A stretch of DNA of 13,818 bases from Alphaproteobacteria bacterium (GCA_026225015.1 JAMFRY010000147.1:1-13818); one strand, 5' to 3'. Shown: positions 1 to 6,908, numbered from the stretch's first letter. Made by a program: numbers and translations. The notes: generated by a model not told the origin, from the letters alone.

Positions 1-1
1 A

Positions 2-199
2 TCTGCTTGCTGGTGCTACCTGGACGCGCCTGTCACGCTGAAGCCCGAGGAGCAGCAGCTACCCTCGCATCCGCCTCCCCGCACTGTCGTACCTCGTGCA
101 GCCAACCGCTCGGGTCATCAGCAGAAGTGCGGCTGCAAGTGGCGAGTCAACTTCAACAGACGGCGCACCGGCGAGTACGCTCTGACGAGTCGTTGGACT
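2..199 (+). other. Foreign-looking open frame resembling a eukaryotic FAR1/MULE-type zinc-binding domain (partial)
   Basis: Frame 2 is open from the window edge to a stop near position 255. Up to about 199 it reads as a protein unlike anything else here. A proline-rich stretch (LPSHPPPRTVVPRAANRSGH) is followed by QKCGCKWRVNF, then an RRRTGEYALTS segment. The spacing of CxC-W-R-V, a basic hairpin and G-x-Y/W-x-L-T-S recalls the N-terminal Cys-rich zinc-binding part of FAR1 or MULE transposase-type proteins of eukaryotes. In that family a His-x-His pair follows; here the sequence instead switches to trcR DNA. No start codon or bacterial ribosome site is visible. The likely explanations are an assembly chimera or a recent insertion. 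The family resemblance was judged by eye and is uncertain. Confidence 0.35.
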
Positions 200-458
200 T
201 TTTGCTCAGCGGATCGGCCGGCGGTAGCAATTTCAACCTGGCTTTCGGATCGGCTTCGCAGCGGGTAATTTCATCGGCGGTGATCTGCTTGTTGGCGACC
301 GGATCGTAGCCATTGATGCCCTGCGCCACCTCGCCATCGGCAATCGCCTGAACCTCAAGCGGGTGCATACCGCAAAAATCGGCGATTTGCTCGAAGGTCA
401 GCGCCGTCTTGTCAATCAGCCAGACTGCGGTAGCTTTGGGCATCAGAGGGAGCGACAT
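153..458 (-). CDS. trcR: TrcR/DUF1013 cell-cycle regulator, C-terminally truncated
   Basis: The N-terminus (MSLPLMPKATAVWLIDKTAL, then FEQIADFCGMHPLEVQAIADGE) is the hallmark opening of DUF1013 proteins, annotated in alphaproteobacteria as cell cycle transcriptional regulator TrcR. The segment looks like a helix-turn-helix region. Homology runs to about residue 86 (ADPLSKK). The last 14 residues (SNDSSERTRRCAVC) are unrelated and Cys/Arg-rich. Family members are about twice this length or more and continue with a second helix-turn-helix-like segment, which is missing. The break lies near position 196-205, where the foreign-looking sequence begins. The start at 458 is the conserved family start; no strong ribosome site is seen upstream. 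It is divergent from the DUF1192 gene. The N-terminal identification is firm; whether the truncation is biological is not known. Confidence 0.8.
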   Translation of the reverse strand: MSLPLMPKATAVWLIDKTALTFEQIADFCGMHPLEVQAIADGEVAQGINGYDPVANKQITADEITRCEADPKARLKLLPPADPLSKKSNDSSERTRRCAVC

Positions 459-571
459 GATGAAAATACCTTACAGCGCCACAAGCCCGATGACCTGCAG
501 CGCAAACTCGTATGATTTTGGACCGTTTACGGGGTATGATACGCGTTCCGGCTTTTGGTCAAGATAGCAGA

Positions 572-769
572 ATGATTAATTCCGAGGAAGATCTTCCTAA
601 GCCGGCCCGGACACTTCTGGCGCCCCCGCCGCTCGATAGCTTGGGTGTGGCGGAGTTGAACGCCTATATTGCCGATCTGCAAGCGGAAATTGCCCGTGTG
701 CGGGCCAAAATAGCCGCTAAGGACGCCCATAAGGAAGCAGCCGCGGCATTCTTCAAAAAACCCGGTTAA
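572..769 (+). CDS. DUF1192 family small coiled-coil protein
   Basis: A 65-residue protein starting MINSEEDLPKP. The acidic N-terminus, the line SLGVAELNAYIADLQAEI, a run of charged heptads (about residues 28-52) and the ending AAAAFFKK are the usual pattern of DUF1192, a short alphaproteobacterial family of unknown function, usually 60-70 residues. The heptads predict a single coiled coil and there is no signal peptide. I chose the ATG at 572 because it gives the family length. An upstream in-frame start at 512 would add 20 residues that do not match the family. No good Shine-Dalgarno precedes 572. A TATGAT at 535-540 could be a -10 element, but no matching -35 is present at standard spacing. 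It is divergent from trcR. Confidence 0.72.
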   Translation: MINSEEDLPKPARTLLAPPPLDSLGVAELNAYIADLQAEIARVRAKIAAKDAHKEAAAAFFKKPG

Positions 770-965
770 GAGCTTAGCGCATAGCTGACTGCTTGGAAAT
801 TCTGGCAAGGCTGCGTAACAAATGGACCGTTAATCGCTGGGCCGATAGCGTGGTCTTTACCGGAGGTCCTCGATCGCTGGATTTATTTCGCACTTATCTC
901 AAACCGCCCTTCCAGTGGCACGGGCTTTGAAGATAAGGTTAATGCAAGTTAACCTTGAGGACATC

Positions 966-1445
966 ATGGATCGCCGGCCGCTGGTTTTAACCTGGTTGCT
1001 TCCCTTATGCGCCGCGAGCTGCGCGCCGCCTGTCGCTGGAACATCGCAACCCGGCGGGACCCATCTGGTGATTTCCAATGGCGGCAGCATTGCCACCGTT
1101 ACCGGGACACTGATCGCCCTGCCGGGCCATACGCTCAAAATCGGCTTCTTCCACGACCCGCAAAACGCCGATTGTAGTCTACAAGGCGACCAGCATATCG
1201 TGTTCAATGTCCTCGCGCAGCCGCAATTCGGCAAGCTCAGCGTCGAGCCGTATGTCATGGGGTTCCCGGACTATGCCGGCAATACCCTGTTGTTCAAATG
1301 TGATACCGGGCGCATCCCAGCCACCGAGGTAACCTATTTGGCGCCCCAAGGCTTCTCCGGCGTGGACCAAGTCTCCTACAGTATCTACTTTCCCAACGGC
1401 CATGAGTTGATTGCCAACACCACGATCGACGTGCAGCAGCCGTAG
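966..1445 (+). CDS. Small predicted lipoprotein with Ig/cadherin-like beta domain
   Basis: A 159-residue protein. The ATG at 966 follows a GAGG ribosome site at 957-960 with 5-base spacing, which decides the start over an ATG at 915. Residues 1-18 form a type II signal peptide (MDRRP, hydrophobic core, AAS) ending at Cys19, so it is probably lipid-anchored at the outer membrane or periplasmic face. The mature part is rich in beta-type residues. Its last about 35 residues (YLAPQGFSGVDQVSYSIYFP, then NGHELIANTTIDVQ) have the F-x-G-x-D-x-x-x-Y spacing of bacterial Ig-like or cadherin-like repeats. Two cysteines in the mature chain (near CSLQ and KCDTG) might form a disulfide. The function is unknown. 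It is co-directional with the next lipoprotein gene, 90 bases away, and could be cotranscribed. Confidence 0.6.
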   Translation: MDRRPLVLTWLLPLCAASCAPPVAGTSQPGGTHLVISNGGSIATVTGTLIALPGHTLKIGFFHDPQNADCSLQGDQHIVFNVLAQPQFGKLSVEPYVMGFPDYAGNTLLFKCDTGRIPATEVTYLAPQGFSGVDQVSYSIYFPNGHELIANTTIDVQQP

Positions 1446-1461
1446 GGCAGCAGCCGTAGGG
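1434..1461 (+). repeat. Perfect 14-bp tandem duplication spanning a stop codon
   Basis: CAGCAGCCGTAGGG occurs twice in direct succession (1434-1447 and 1448-1461). The first copy encodes the last residues QQP and the TAG stop of the lipoprotein; the second repeats the same end in frame just downstream. This is a typical replication-slippage product. Confidence 0.85.
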
Positions 1462-1535
1462 GCAAATTTGCCGGGCCCGGCTTTCATCGTTATGCAACCC
1501 GCGCATCAACGTTGACCCCGGGGAAGTACCAAGCC

Positions 1536-2792
1536 TTGCATAGAGCGTTTATCCGCAATGTTATTTTTGTCGCGGCATTGTTGCCGGTAGCCGGCTGCGG
1601 GATTGGCAGTAAAATCGTCGGGCCGGGGCCAAATGCGCAATTGGGGCAAGCCGCCGTAGCGCCGAGCGTGTTTGGCTATGCGGTGGCCGATGAGCCGCAG
1701 GCGGCGCTGGTGGCAAGGCAAATCCTGAACAATGGCGGCAATGCCGCCGATGCCGCGGCGGCGGCCGGTTTTGCGCTTAGCGTTACCTTGCCCTCGCGGG
1801 CGGGGCTTGGCGGCGGCGGCGGCTGCATTATCAGAATGCCGGATGCGAAGGGGAATGCGCAGGCGCCTGTCGCCTTGCTGTTTCCGCCTGGCGCGCCGGC
1901 GGAAAGCGGCGGTGACCGGCCGGCCGCGGTGCCGGCCTTGGCGCGCGGCCTGCTGGTGCTTGAGGCAAGATATGGCAGTTTGCCGTTCTCCGCGGTGGTG
2001 GTGCCGGCTGAACGGCTGGCTGGCGGGGTGCCAGTATCGCCTGCGCTGGCCGCGGATTTGAGCGTGGTTGGGTCCGCCTTGCTGGCTGATCCGGCTGCGG
2101 CTTCGGTGTTCGCAAGCCCCTCCGGAGGTGTGCTGCAGGCTGGCGATAACCTTAGCCAGCCCGATCTGGCCGCTACGTTCGAATTGCTGCGGACGCAAGG
2201 CGTGCAGGGATTCTACCAGGGAGCCTTCCCCGGCATCTTTACCTCAGCCGCGGATCAGGCCGGCGCCGATCTGACGGTTGCCGATTTGAATGCGACCCTG
2301 CCGCAATTCACCGCCCCTACCCTGGCGGTAGATGGCAAATATCAACTTGCCGGGCTTCCCGCTGACGGCCAATCCGGCAGCCAGCCTTTGCCGGCCTCCA
2401 CCGGGTTCGAGGCGCTGGATAAGAATGGCGGGGTGGTCGCCTGCGCCGTCACCATGAACAACCTGTTCGGCACTGGCCGAATTGCGCCCGGCACCGGCAT
2501 CCTGCTTGCGGCATCGCCGAAGGCGGTGCCGGCGCCGCTATTGCGCGCGGTAATCGCCTATAGCGCCGGTAACGGCAGCTTCCGCGCCGCCGTGACGGGA
2601 ACCGGCCAGGAGCAAGCGCCGGCAGCCGCCGCTCAAGGCTTGTACGCCGCGCTGAATAATGCCCCAGCCGAGGCGCCGGACCCCGGGCGCGCCAATATCA
2701 TCTCCTGCCCCGGCGGCGTGCCTGGGGGTGAGGCGAGTTGTACCGCCAGCGCTGACCCGCGCGGGCAGGGGCTGGCGGTTGGGGGTAGATAG
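1536..2792 (+). CDS. Compact gamma-glutamyltransferase-like lipoprotein, probably not a classical GGT
   Basis: A 418-residue protein. The TTG at 1536, with GGGAAG at 1521-1526, gives a clean lipoprotein signal: basic start, hydrophobic core, VAGC with Cys21. A TTG at 1512 is also possible. GGT-family landmarks are present in order: GGNAADAAAAA (67-77), GLGGGGG (90-96), YGSLPF and the PAERLA line, GFYQG, LTVADL, STGFEALDKNGG followed by NNLFGTGR, and DPRGQGLAVG near the end. Several things are missing. Classical enzymes have about 550-580 residues, so roughly 110 residues between the DL-motif and the nucleophile region are absent. The REtAP arginine is replaced (LFPPGAP, 115-121). The nucleophile threonine position reads Ser288-Thr289. 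The SSM and GSPGG oxyanion motifs are not recognisable. The fold assignment is good; glutathione hydrolase activity is doubtful. Confidence 0.72.
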   Translation: MHRAFIRNVIFVAALLPVAGCGIGSKIVGPGPNAQLGQAAVAPSVFGYAVADEPQAALVARQILNNGGNAADAAAAAGFALSVTLPSRAGLGGGGGCIIRMPDAKGNAQAPVALLFPPGAPAESGGDRPAAVPALARGLLVLEARYGSLPFSAVVVPAERLAGGVPVSPALAADLSVVGSALLADPAAASVFASPSGGVLQAGDNLSQPDLAATFELLRTQGVQGFYQGAFPGIFTSAADQAGADLTVADLNATLPQFTAPTLAVDGKYQLAGLPADGQSGSQPLPASTGFEALDKNGGVVACAVTMNNLFGTGRIAPGTGILLAASPKAVPAPLLRAVIAYSAGNGSFRAAVTGTGQEQAPAAAAQGLYAALNNAPAEAPDPGRANIISCPGGVPGGEASCTASADPRGQGLAVGGR

Positions 2793-2918
2793 AGAAGGAA
2801 GAATTGCTTTTTTGAAAAAAACCCTGGCCGCGCGCGAAACCAAACAATTGTCGTTCTCTGCACAGAAGGAAGTCGTGGATCGCCCGCGGCGTGCATTCGC
2901 GCCTTCGCGGGGGATCAC
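2791..2918. repeat. Dispersed hairpin-rich intergenic repeat, copy 1
   Basis: Immediately after the GGT-like stop codon come GGAAG, a T6-G-A7 stretch (2808-2821), the core CCTGGCCG-CGCGCGAAA-CCAA, and then a GC-rich stem whose arms are 2875-2888 and 2906-2918 with one bulge and one mismatch. The same order of elements recurs after hbd at 6784-6888. AATTG (2802-2806) can pair with CAATT (2845-2849) around the core. I recall similar T-run/A-run elements as common in Acetobacteraceae spacers; this could not be checked here. Confidence 0.55.
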
Positions 2919-2976
2919 GGGTTGGTGTCGAGGGCCGTTGGCCCAGCCTACTTCAGAAAAAGAAGATTCTTAATCC

Positions 2977-4158
2977 ATGCTAAAACTCGGCGCCGGCAGC
3001 GCGGTTCCTTCGTTCAAGGTCATGGATGTGGTGCTGGCCGCCAATGCGCGCGCCTTGGCGCTGCCGCCGGGTGGTGCAAAAATTTTGCGCATGGAGGTGG
3101 GGCAGCCGGGGACCGGGTTGCCGGAAGGGGCGGCCCGGGCCGTGGAAGCGGCGATGCGGTCGGGCAATGTGCTGGGCTATACCGAGGCGCTGGGGCGGAT
3201 TTCGCTGCGGCAGCGGATCGCGGCGCATTATCTGGATTGGTACGGGGTAACGGTTGATCCGGCGCGGATTGCGGTGACCTTCGGAGCCTCCGGCGCGTTT
3301 CCCTTGGCCTATCTTTCCTCCTTCAATGTGGGGGACCGGATCGCGCTCGCTGCACCGTATTATCCACCTTACATCAACATCGCGACGGCTTTGGGGCTAA
3401 AGCCGGTGGTGCTGCCTTGCGGACCAGAATCCGGGTTTCAGCCGACGATTGCCATGCTGGAGGCGCTCGACCCGGCGCCGGACGGTCTGGTGCTCGCCAG
3501 CCCGGCAAATCCTACCGGCTCGATGCTGGCGCCCGAGGATTTGGCGGGGCTGGCGCGCTATTGTCACCATGCCGGTATAAGGCTGATTTCCGATGAGATT
3601 TATCATGGCTTGACCTTTGGCAAGAAGGTGGCAACGGCGGCGCAGTTCAGCGAGAGCGCGATCGTCATCAACTCCTTTTCCAAATATTTTTCGATGACCG
3701 GCTGGCGCGTCGGCTGGATGGTGCTGCCGGAGGATATGGTGCGCACCACTGAGCGGCTGGCGCAGAATTTTTTCGTCTCGCCCTCTTATATCAGCCAGGT
3801 TGCCGCCGAGGCCGCCTTCGATTGCCATGCAGAGCTGCAGGCCAACCGGGCGGGCTATGCGCAGGCGCGGGAATTGCTCCTTGCCGCCTTGCCGCAAGCC
3901 GGGTTCCCCCGTTTCGCGCCGCCGGATGGGGCGTTCTATGTGTATCTCGATTGCAGCGCCTACGGGCAGGACAGCACCGAGTTCTGCCACCGCCTGCTGA
4001 TGGAGGCCGGGATTGCGGCGACGCCTGGCCATGATTTCGATGCCAAGCGGGGAGAAAAATATTTCCGCTTCAGCTATTGCGCGCCCTTGCCGGATATCGC
4101 GGACGCCATTGCCCGCCTGCAACGCCTCTATGACAAAAGCGGTTCTGGCGGGTGTTAG
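2977..4158 (+). CDS. Class I/II PLP-dependent aminotransferase
   Basis: A 393-residue fold-type I aminotransferase, usual length. Key residues are Asn178 in SPANPTG, Asp206 and Tyr209 in SDEIYH (pyridine nitrogen and O3' contacts), Lys236 in SFSKYFSMTGW (Schiff-base lysine), Arg244 in GWRVGW (phosphate), and Arg364 in YFRFSY (substrate carboxylate). The N-terminal HMEVGQPG-like segment (RMEVGQPGTGLP, 38-49) is typical of a Rhodospirillales/Acetobacteraceae clade annotated only as aminotransferase, so the amino-acid substrate cannot be named. The ATG at 2977 keeps the conserved VPSFKVMDVV segment; a poor AGAAG at 2961-2965 lies upstream and sits in a small hairpin. It is co-directional with etfB, 73 bases away, which may carry its own promoter. 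The sibling gene at 11450 is of a different subgroup. Confidence 0.9.
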   Translation: MLKLGAGSAVPSFKVMDVVLAANARALALPPGGAKILRMEVGQPGTGLPEGAARAVEAAMRSGNVLGYTEALGRISLRQRIAAHYLDWYGVTVDPARIAVTFGASGAFPLAYLSSFNVGDRIALAAPYYPPYINIATALGLKPVVLPCGPESGFQPTIAMLEALDPAPDGLVLASPANPTGSMLAPEDLAGLARYCHHAGIRLISDEIYHGLTFGKKVATAAQFSESAIVINSFSKYFSMTGWRVGWMVLPEDMVRTTERLAQNFFVSPSYISQVAAEAAFDCHAELQANRAGYAQARELLLAALPQAGFPRFAPPDGAFYVYLDCSAYGQDSTEFCHRLLMEAGIAATPGHDFDAKRGEKYFRFSYCAPLPDIADAIARLQRLYDKSGSGGC

Positions 4159-4231
4159 ATCGCGCCACTACTCTTGAGTAAATGCGTTCGCAGTGCTTAG
4201 TGCGGGCTGTCCATCAACATAGGGTATGTTC

Positions 4232-4981
4232 ATGAAGCTTCTGGTGCCGGTCAAACGAGTTGTCGATTACAACGTGAAAGTCCGCGTGAAATCGGACGGA
4301 TCGGCCGTGGAGACCGCCGGTGTAAAGATGTCGATGAACCCGTTCGACGAAATCGCCGTCGAGGAGGCGGTTCGGCTGAAGGAAAAGGGTATCGTCACGG
4401 AGATCGTCGCGGTTTCGGCGGGAGTTACGGGCTGCCAGGAAACCATCCGCACCGCGCTCGCCATGGGGGCGGATCGCGGCATTCTGGTGGAAACCGACGT
4501 GCCGCTGGAGCCGCTGGCAGTGGCGAAGATTCTGAAGGCGCTGGTGGACAAGGAGGGGGCCGAGCTGGTGATTCTCGGCAAGCAGGCGATTGACGACGAC
4601 ATGAACGCCACCGGCCAGATGTTGGCGGCGCTGCTGGGCTGGCCGCAGGGCACGTTTGCCAGCAAGGTCGAGATTGCCGGCGGCACTGCGACCGTGACCC
4701 GCGAAGTCGATGGCGGGCTGGAGACCATTGCGCTGCAACTGCCGGCGATCATTACCGCCGATCTGCGATTGAACGAGCCGCGCTATGCCTCGCTGCCGAA
4801 CATCATGAAGGCGCGCAAGAAGCCGATTGATATCATCAAGCCGGCGGATCTGGGCGTTGATCCCAGCCCAAGGCTGACCACGCTGAAAGTCTCCGAGCCG
4901 CCGGCCCGTAAAGCCGGGATCAAGGTGCCGGATGTGGCGACGCTTATCGACAAACTGCGCAATGAAGCGAAGGTGATCTGA
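4232..4981 (+). CDS. etfB: Electron transfer flavoprotein beta subunit
   Basis: The 249-residue small subunit of the heterodimeric FAD/AMP electron carrier, which takes electrons from acyl-CoA dehydrogenases and passes them to ETF:ubiquinone oxidoreductase. It opens with the family start MKLLVPVKRVVDYNVKVRVK. VEEAVRLKEKG, the AMP-binding region GKQAIDDDMNATGQ (116-129) and the signature LRLNEPRYASLPNIMKARKK (178-197), which includes the partner-docking loop, all match. Of two in-frame ATGs at 4226 and 4232, I chose 4232 because AGGGT (4221-4225) lies 6 bases upstream and the family begins there. It is followed by etfA after 2 bases and is the first gene of an etfB-etfA-hbd operon. No convincing -35/-10 pair could be fixed in the 73-base spacer upstream. 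Confidence 0.97.
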   Translation: MKLLVPVKRVVDYNVKVRVKSDGSAVETAGVKMSMNPFDEIAVEEAVRLKEKGIVTEIVAVSAGVTGCQETIRTALAMGADRGILVETDVPLEPLAVAKILKALVDKEGAELVILGKQAIDDDMNATGQMLAALLGWPQGTFASKVEIAGGTATVTREVDGGLETIALQLPAIITADLRLNEPRYASLPNIMKARKKPIDIIKPADLGVDPSPRLTTLKVSEPPARKAGIKVPDVATLIDKLRNEAKVI

Positions 4982-4983
4982 TC

Positions 4984-5913
4984 ATGACCTCTCTTGTTCT
5001 GCTCGACTATGACGCCACCGGGATCAAGCAGCCTTCGCGCAGCGCGGTGGCCGCCGCCGCCCAGCTTGGCGAGGTGCATGCGCTGGTGGCCGGCGAGAAT
5101 GTCGGCGCGACGGCGCAAGCTGCGGCAAAGATTGCCGGCGTGAGTAAAGTGCTGGTGGCCGATGGTCCGGCCTATGCGCATGCGCTGGCGGAACCGCTGG
5201 CGGCGCTACTGGTCTCGCTCGCAGGGGATTATTCGCATGTGCTGGCCGCCGCGACTGCGGTGGGCAAGAACGTGCTGCCGCGCGTGGCGGCTTTGCTGGA
5301 CAGCCAGCCGATCTCGGACATCTCCGGCGTGGTGGATGCCGATACCTTCATCCGGCCGATCTATGCCGGCAATGCTTTGGCGACGGTGAAATCCTCGGAT
5401 GCCAAGAAGTTCATCACCGTACGCGCCGCCAGCTTCGATGCGGCGGCAGCGGTTGGCGGCTCGGCCAGTATCGAGAACATTGCGGCGGTGCCGGCGGGCG
5501 AGGGTTCGAGGTATATTTCGTCCGAGCTTTCCAAGAGCGAGCGGCCGGAGCTGACGGCGGCGAAAATCATCGTCTCCGGTGGGCGCGGCATGCAGAATGG
5601 CGAGAATTTCACCAAGCTGCTCGACCCGGTGGCGGATAAACTGGGCGCCGCGGTCGGCGCCTCGCGCGCGGCGGTGGATGCGGGCTATGTGCCGAATGAT
5701 TATCAGGTGGGGCAGACCGGCAAGATCGTGGCGCCGGAGCTGTACGTGGCGGTGGGCATATCCGGGGCGATTCAGCATCTGGCCGGCATGAAGGATAGCA
5801 AGGTGATAGTGGCGATCAACAAGGATGAGGACGCGCCGATCTTCCAGGTGGCCGATTACGGGTTGGTGGGCGATTTGTTCACGATTCTGCCGGAGCTGGA
5901 GAAAGGCCTATGA
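4984..5913 (+). CDS. etfA: Electron transfer flavoprotein alpha subunit
   Basis: The 309-residue large ETF subunit, which binds the redox-active FAD. The N-terminal domain (1-190) has the usual AAAAQLG and GKNVLPRVAALLDSQPISDI lines. The C-terminal FAD domain is intact: SGGRGM (198-203), GASRAAVDAG (225-234), VGQTGK (242-247), GISGAIQH (258-265, phosphate and flavin contacts) and AINKDEDAPIFQVADYGLVGD (277-297). Length and motifs are normal, so a functional protein is expected. It starts 2 bases after etfB, and its end overlaps the hbd start by 4 bases (ATGA), consistent with translational coupling within one transcript. Confidence 0.97.
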   Translation: MTSLVLLDYDATGIKQPSRSAVAAAAQLGEVHALVAGENVGATAQAAAKIAGVSKVLVADGPAYAHALAEPLAALLVSLAGDYSHVLAAATAVGKNVLPRVAALLDSQPISDISGVVDADTFIRPIYAGNALATVKSSDAKKFITVRAASFDAAAAVGGSASIENIAAVPAGEGSRYISSELSKSERPELTAAKIIVSGGRGMQNGENFTKLLDPVADKLGAAVGASRAAVDAGYVPNDYQVGQTGKIVAPELYVAVGISGAIQHLAGMKDSKVIVAINKDEDAPIFQVADYGLVGDLFTILPELEKGL

Positions 5914-6785
5914 GCGTGCAAAAAATCGGCGTGATCGGCGCCGGCTTGATGGGCAATGGCATTGCACATGCCAGCATCGTGGCCGGGTTTGACGTGATCC
6001 TGGTGGATGCCTTTGAAACCGCTCTGCCCAAGGCGGTCGCCACCCTGACGAAAAACATGGACCGGCAGGTGGCGAAGAACACGCTGAGCGCCGCCGATAA
6101 GGATGCGGCGCTGCAGCGGTTGATTACCAACACGGATTACAAGGCGCTGGCCGATGCCGATCTGGTGATCGAGGCGGTGCCGGAAATCGAGGACCTCAAG
6201 CGCAAGATCTACGGCGAGCTCAAAGGGGTTTTGAAGCCCGAGGCAATGATTGCTTCCAACACCTCATCGATTTCCATCACCAAGCTGGCTTCCATGACGG
6301 ACCGCGCAGCGCAATTCATCGGTCTGCATTTCTTCAATCCGGTGCCGATCATGAAACTGCTGGAGATCACCCGCGGCCTTGCGACCTCGGAAGCGACCTA
6401 CGAGACCGCCTTGGCCGTGGCTTTGAGGCTCGGCAAGACCGTCGCGACCGCCCAGGATGCGCCCGGCTTTATCGTCAATCGAATCCTTGTCCCGATGCTG
6501 AACGAGGCCATCTTCGTGTTGCATGAAGGCACTGGCACAGTGGAATCGATCGATGCCGGCATGAAGCTCGGCGCCAACCACCCGATGGGGCCGCTGGAAC
6601 TGGCGGATTTCGTTGGGCTGGAGACGCTGCTCTCCATCCTGCACGTGCTGCATTCGGAGTTGGGCGAGGATAAGTACCGCCCCTGCCCGCTGCTGGTGAA
6701 ATATGTCGAAGCCGGCTGGTATGGGCGCAAGACCGGCAAAGGGTTTTACGACTACTCGGTGACGCCGCCTAAGCCGTCGCGGTAG
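5910..6785 (+). CDS. hbdA: 3-hydroxybutyryl-CoA dehydrogenase (3-hydroxyacyl-CoA dehydrogenase, NAD-binding)
   Basis: The 291-residue cytosolic enzyme interconverting (S)-3-hydroxybutyryl-CoA and acetoacetyl-CoA. The Rossmann motif is GAGLMGNGIAH (10-20) and Asp33 ends the second strand, as in NAD-preferring members. The catalytic set is in place: SNTSS (116-120), His140 in GLHFFNPVP, Glu152, Asn190 in PGFIVNR. HPMGPLELADFVGLE and GRKTGKGFYDY (272-282) in the C-terminal dimerisation domain are standard. It overlaps etfA by 4 bases. Fusion of electron-transfer and 3-hydroxyacyl-CoA steps in one operon suggests short-chain acyl-CoA breakdown or butyrate/hydroxybutyrate use; no thiolase, crotonase or acyl-CoA dehydrogenase is in the window. 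The symbol hbdA is the conventional one; some genomes use paaH or hbd. Confidence 0.95.
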   Translation: MSVQKIGVIGAGLMGNGIAHASIVAGFDVILVDAFETALPKAVATLTKNMDRQVAKNTLSAADKDAALQRLITNTDYKALADADLVIEAVPEIEDLKRKIYGELKGVLKPEAMIASNTSSISITKLASMTDRAAQFIGLHFFNPVPIMKLLEITRGLATSEATYETALAVALRLGKTVATAQDAPGFIVNRILVPMLNEAIFVLHEGTGTVESIDAGMKLGANHPMGPLELADFVGLETLLSILHVLHSELGEDKYRPCPLLVKYVEAGWYGRKTGKGFYDYSVTPPKPSR

Positions 6786-6888
6786 GAAGTAAGGAAGGAC
6801 TTCTTTTTCTAAAGAAAAAGCCTGGCCGGCCGCGAAAGCAAAAAGACTTTTGATTGGCTTCGCCAGGGTTGGCGCGGTGGAAGCCAAG
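6784..6888. repeat. Dispersed hairpin-rich intergenic repeat, copy 2
   Basis: This copy follows the hbd stop codon. GGAAG is followed by the hairpin CTTTTTC (6803-6809) / GAAAAAG (6814-6820) with a TAAA loop, the shared core CCTGGCCG-GCCGCGAAA-GCAA, and a second, strong stem: TTGGCTTC (6855-6862) with GAAGCCAA (6881-6888), extended by GCCA/TGGC (6863-6866, 6871-6874) around a GGGT loop. Element order matches copy 1 at 2791-2918. The structure could end or attenuate the operon transcript, but no T-run follows the second stem. Confidence 0.55.
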
Positions 6889-6908
6889 AACCCAACCCAA
6901 GAGACATC

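Noticed and set aside
535..540. TATGAT as a -10 element for the DUF1192 gene
   Set aside because: The only -35-like hexamer (TTGGAC, 518-523) is 11 bases away, too close, and nothing suitable lies at 16-18 bases.
1506..2198. 230-residue minus-strand frame opposite the GGT-like gene
   Set aside because: Arg/Gln/Ala-rich translation typical of an antisense shadow in GC-rich DNA; the plus-strand frame has clear family motifs and a lipoprotein signal.
2659..3257. Two overlapping open frames (2659-2973 and 2922-3257) in the spacer before the aminotransferase
   Set aside because: They run across the end of the GGT-like gene, the repeat and the aminotransferase start in other frames, show no domain-like composition and lack ribosome sites.
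3397..4122. 241-residue minus-strand frame opposite the aminotransferase
   Set aside because: Antisense shadow; the plus-strand gene has every catalytic residue of a class I/II aminotransferase.
4174..4202. Possible promoter for etfB (TTGAGT with a -10 near 4196-4202)
   Set aside because: The downstream hexamer matches consensus at three positions at best, so the spacer cannot be called a promoter on this evidence.
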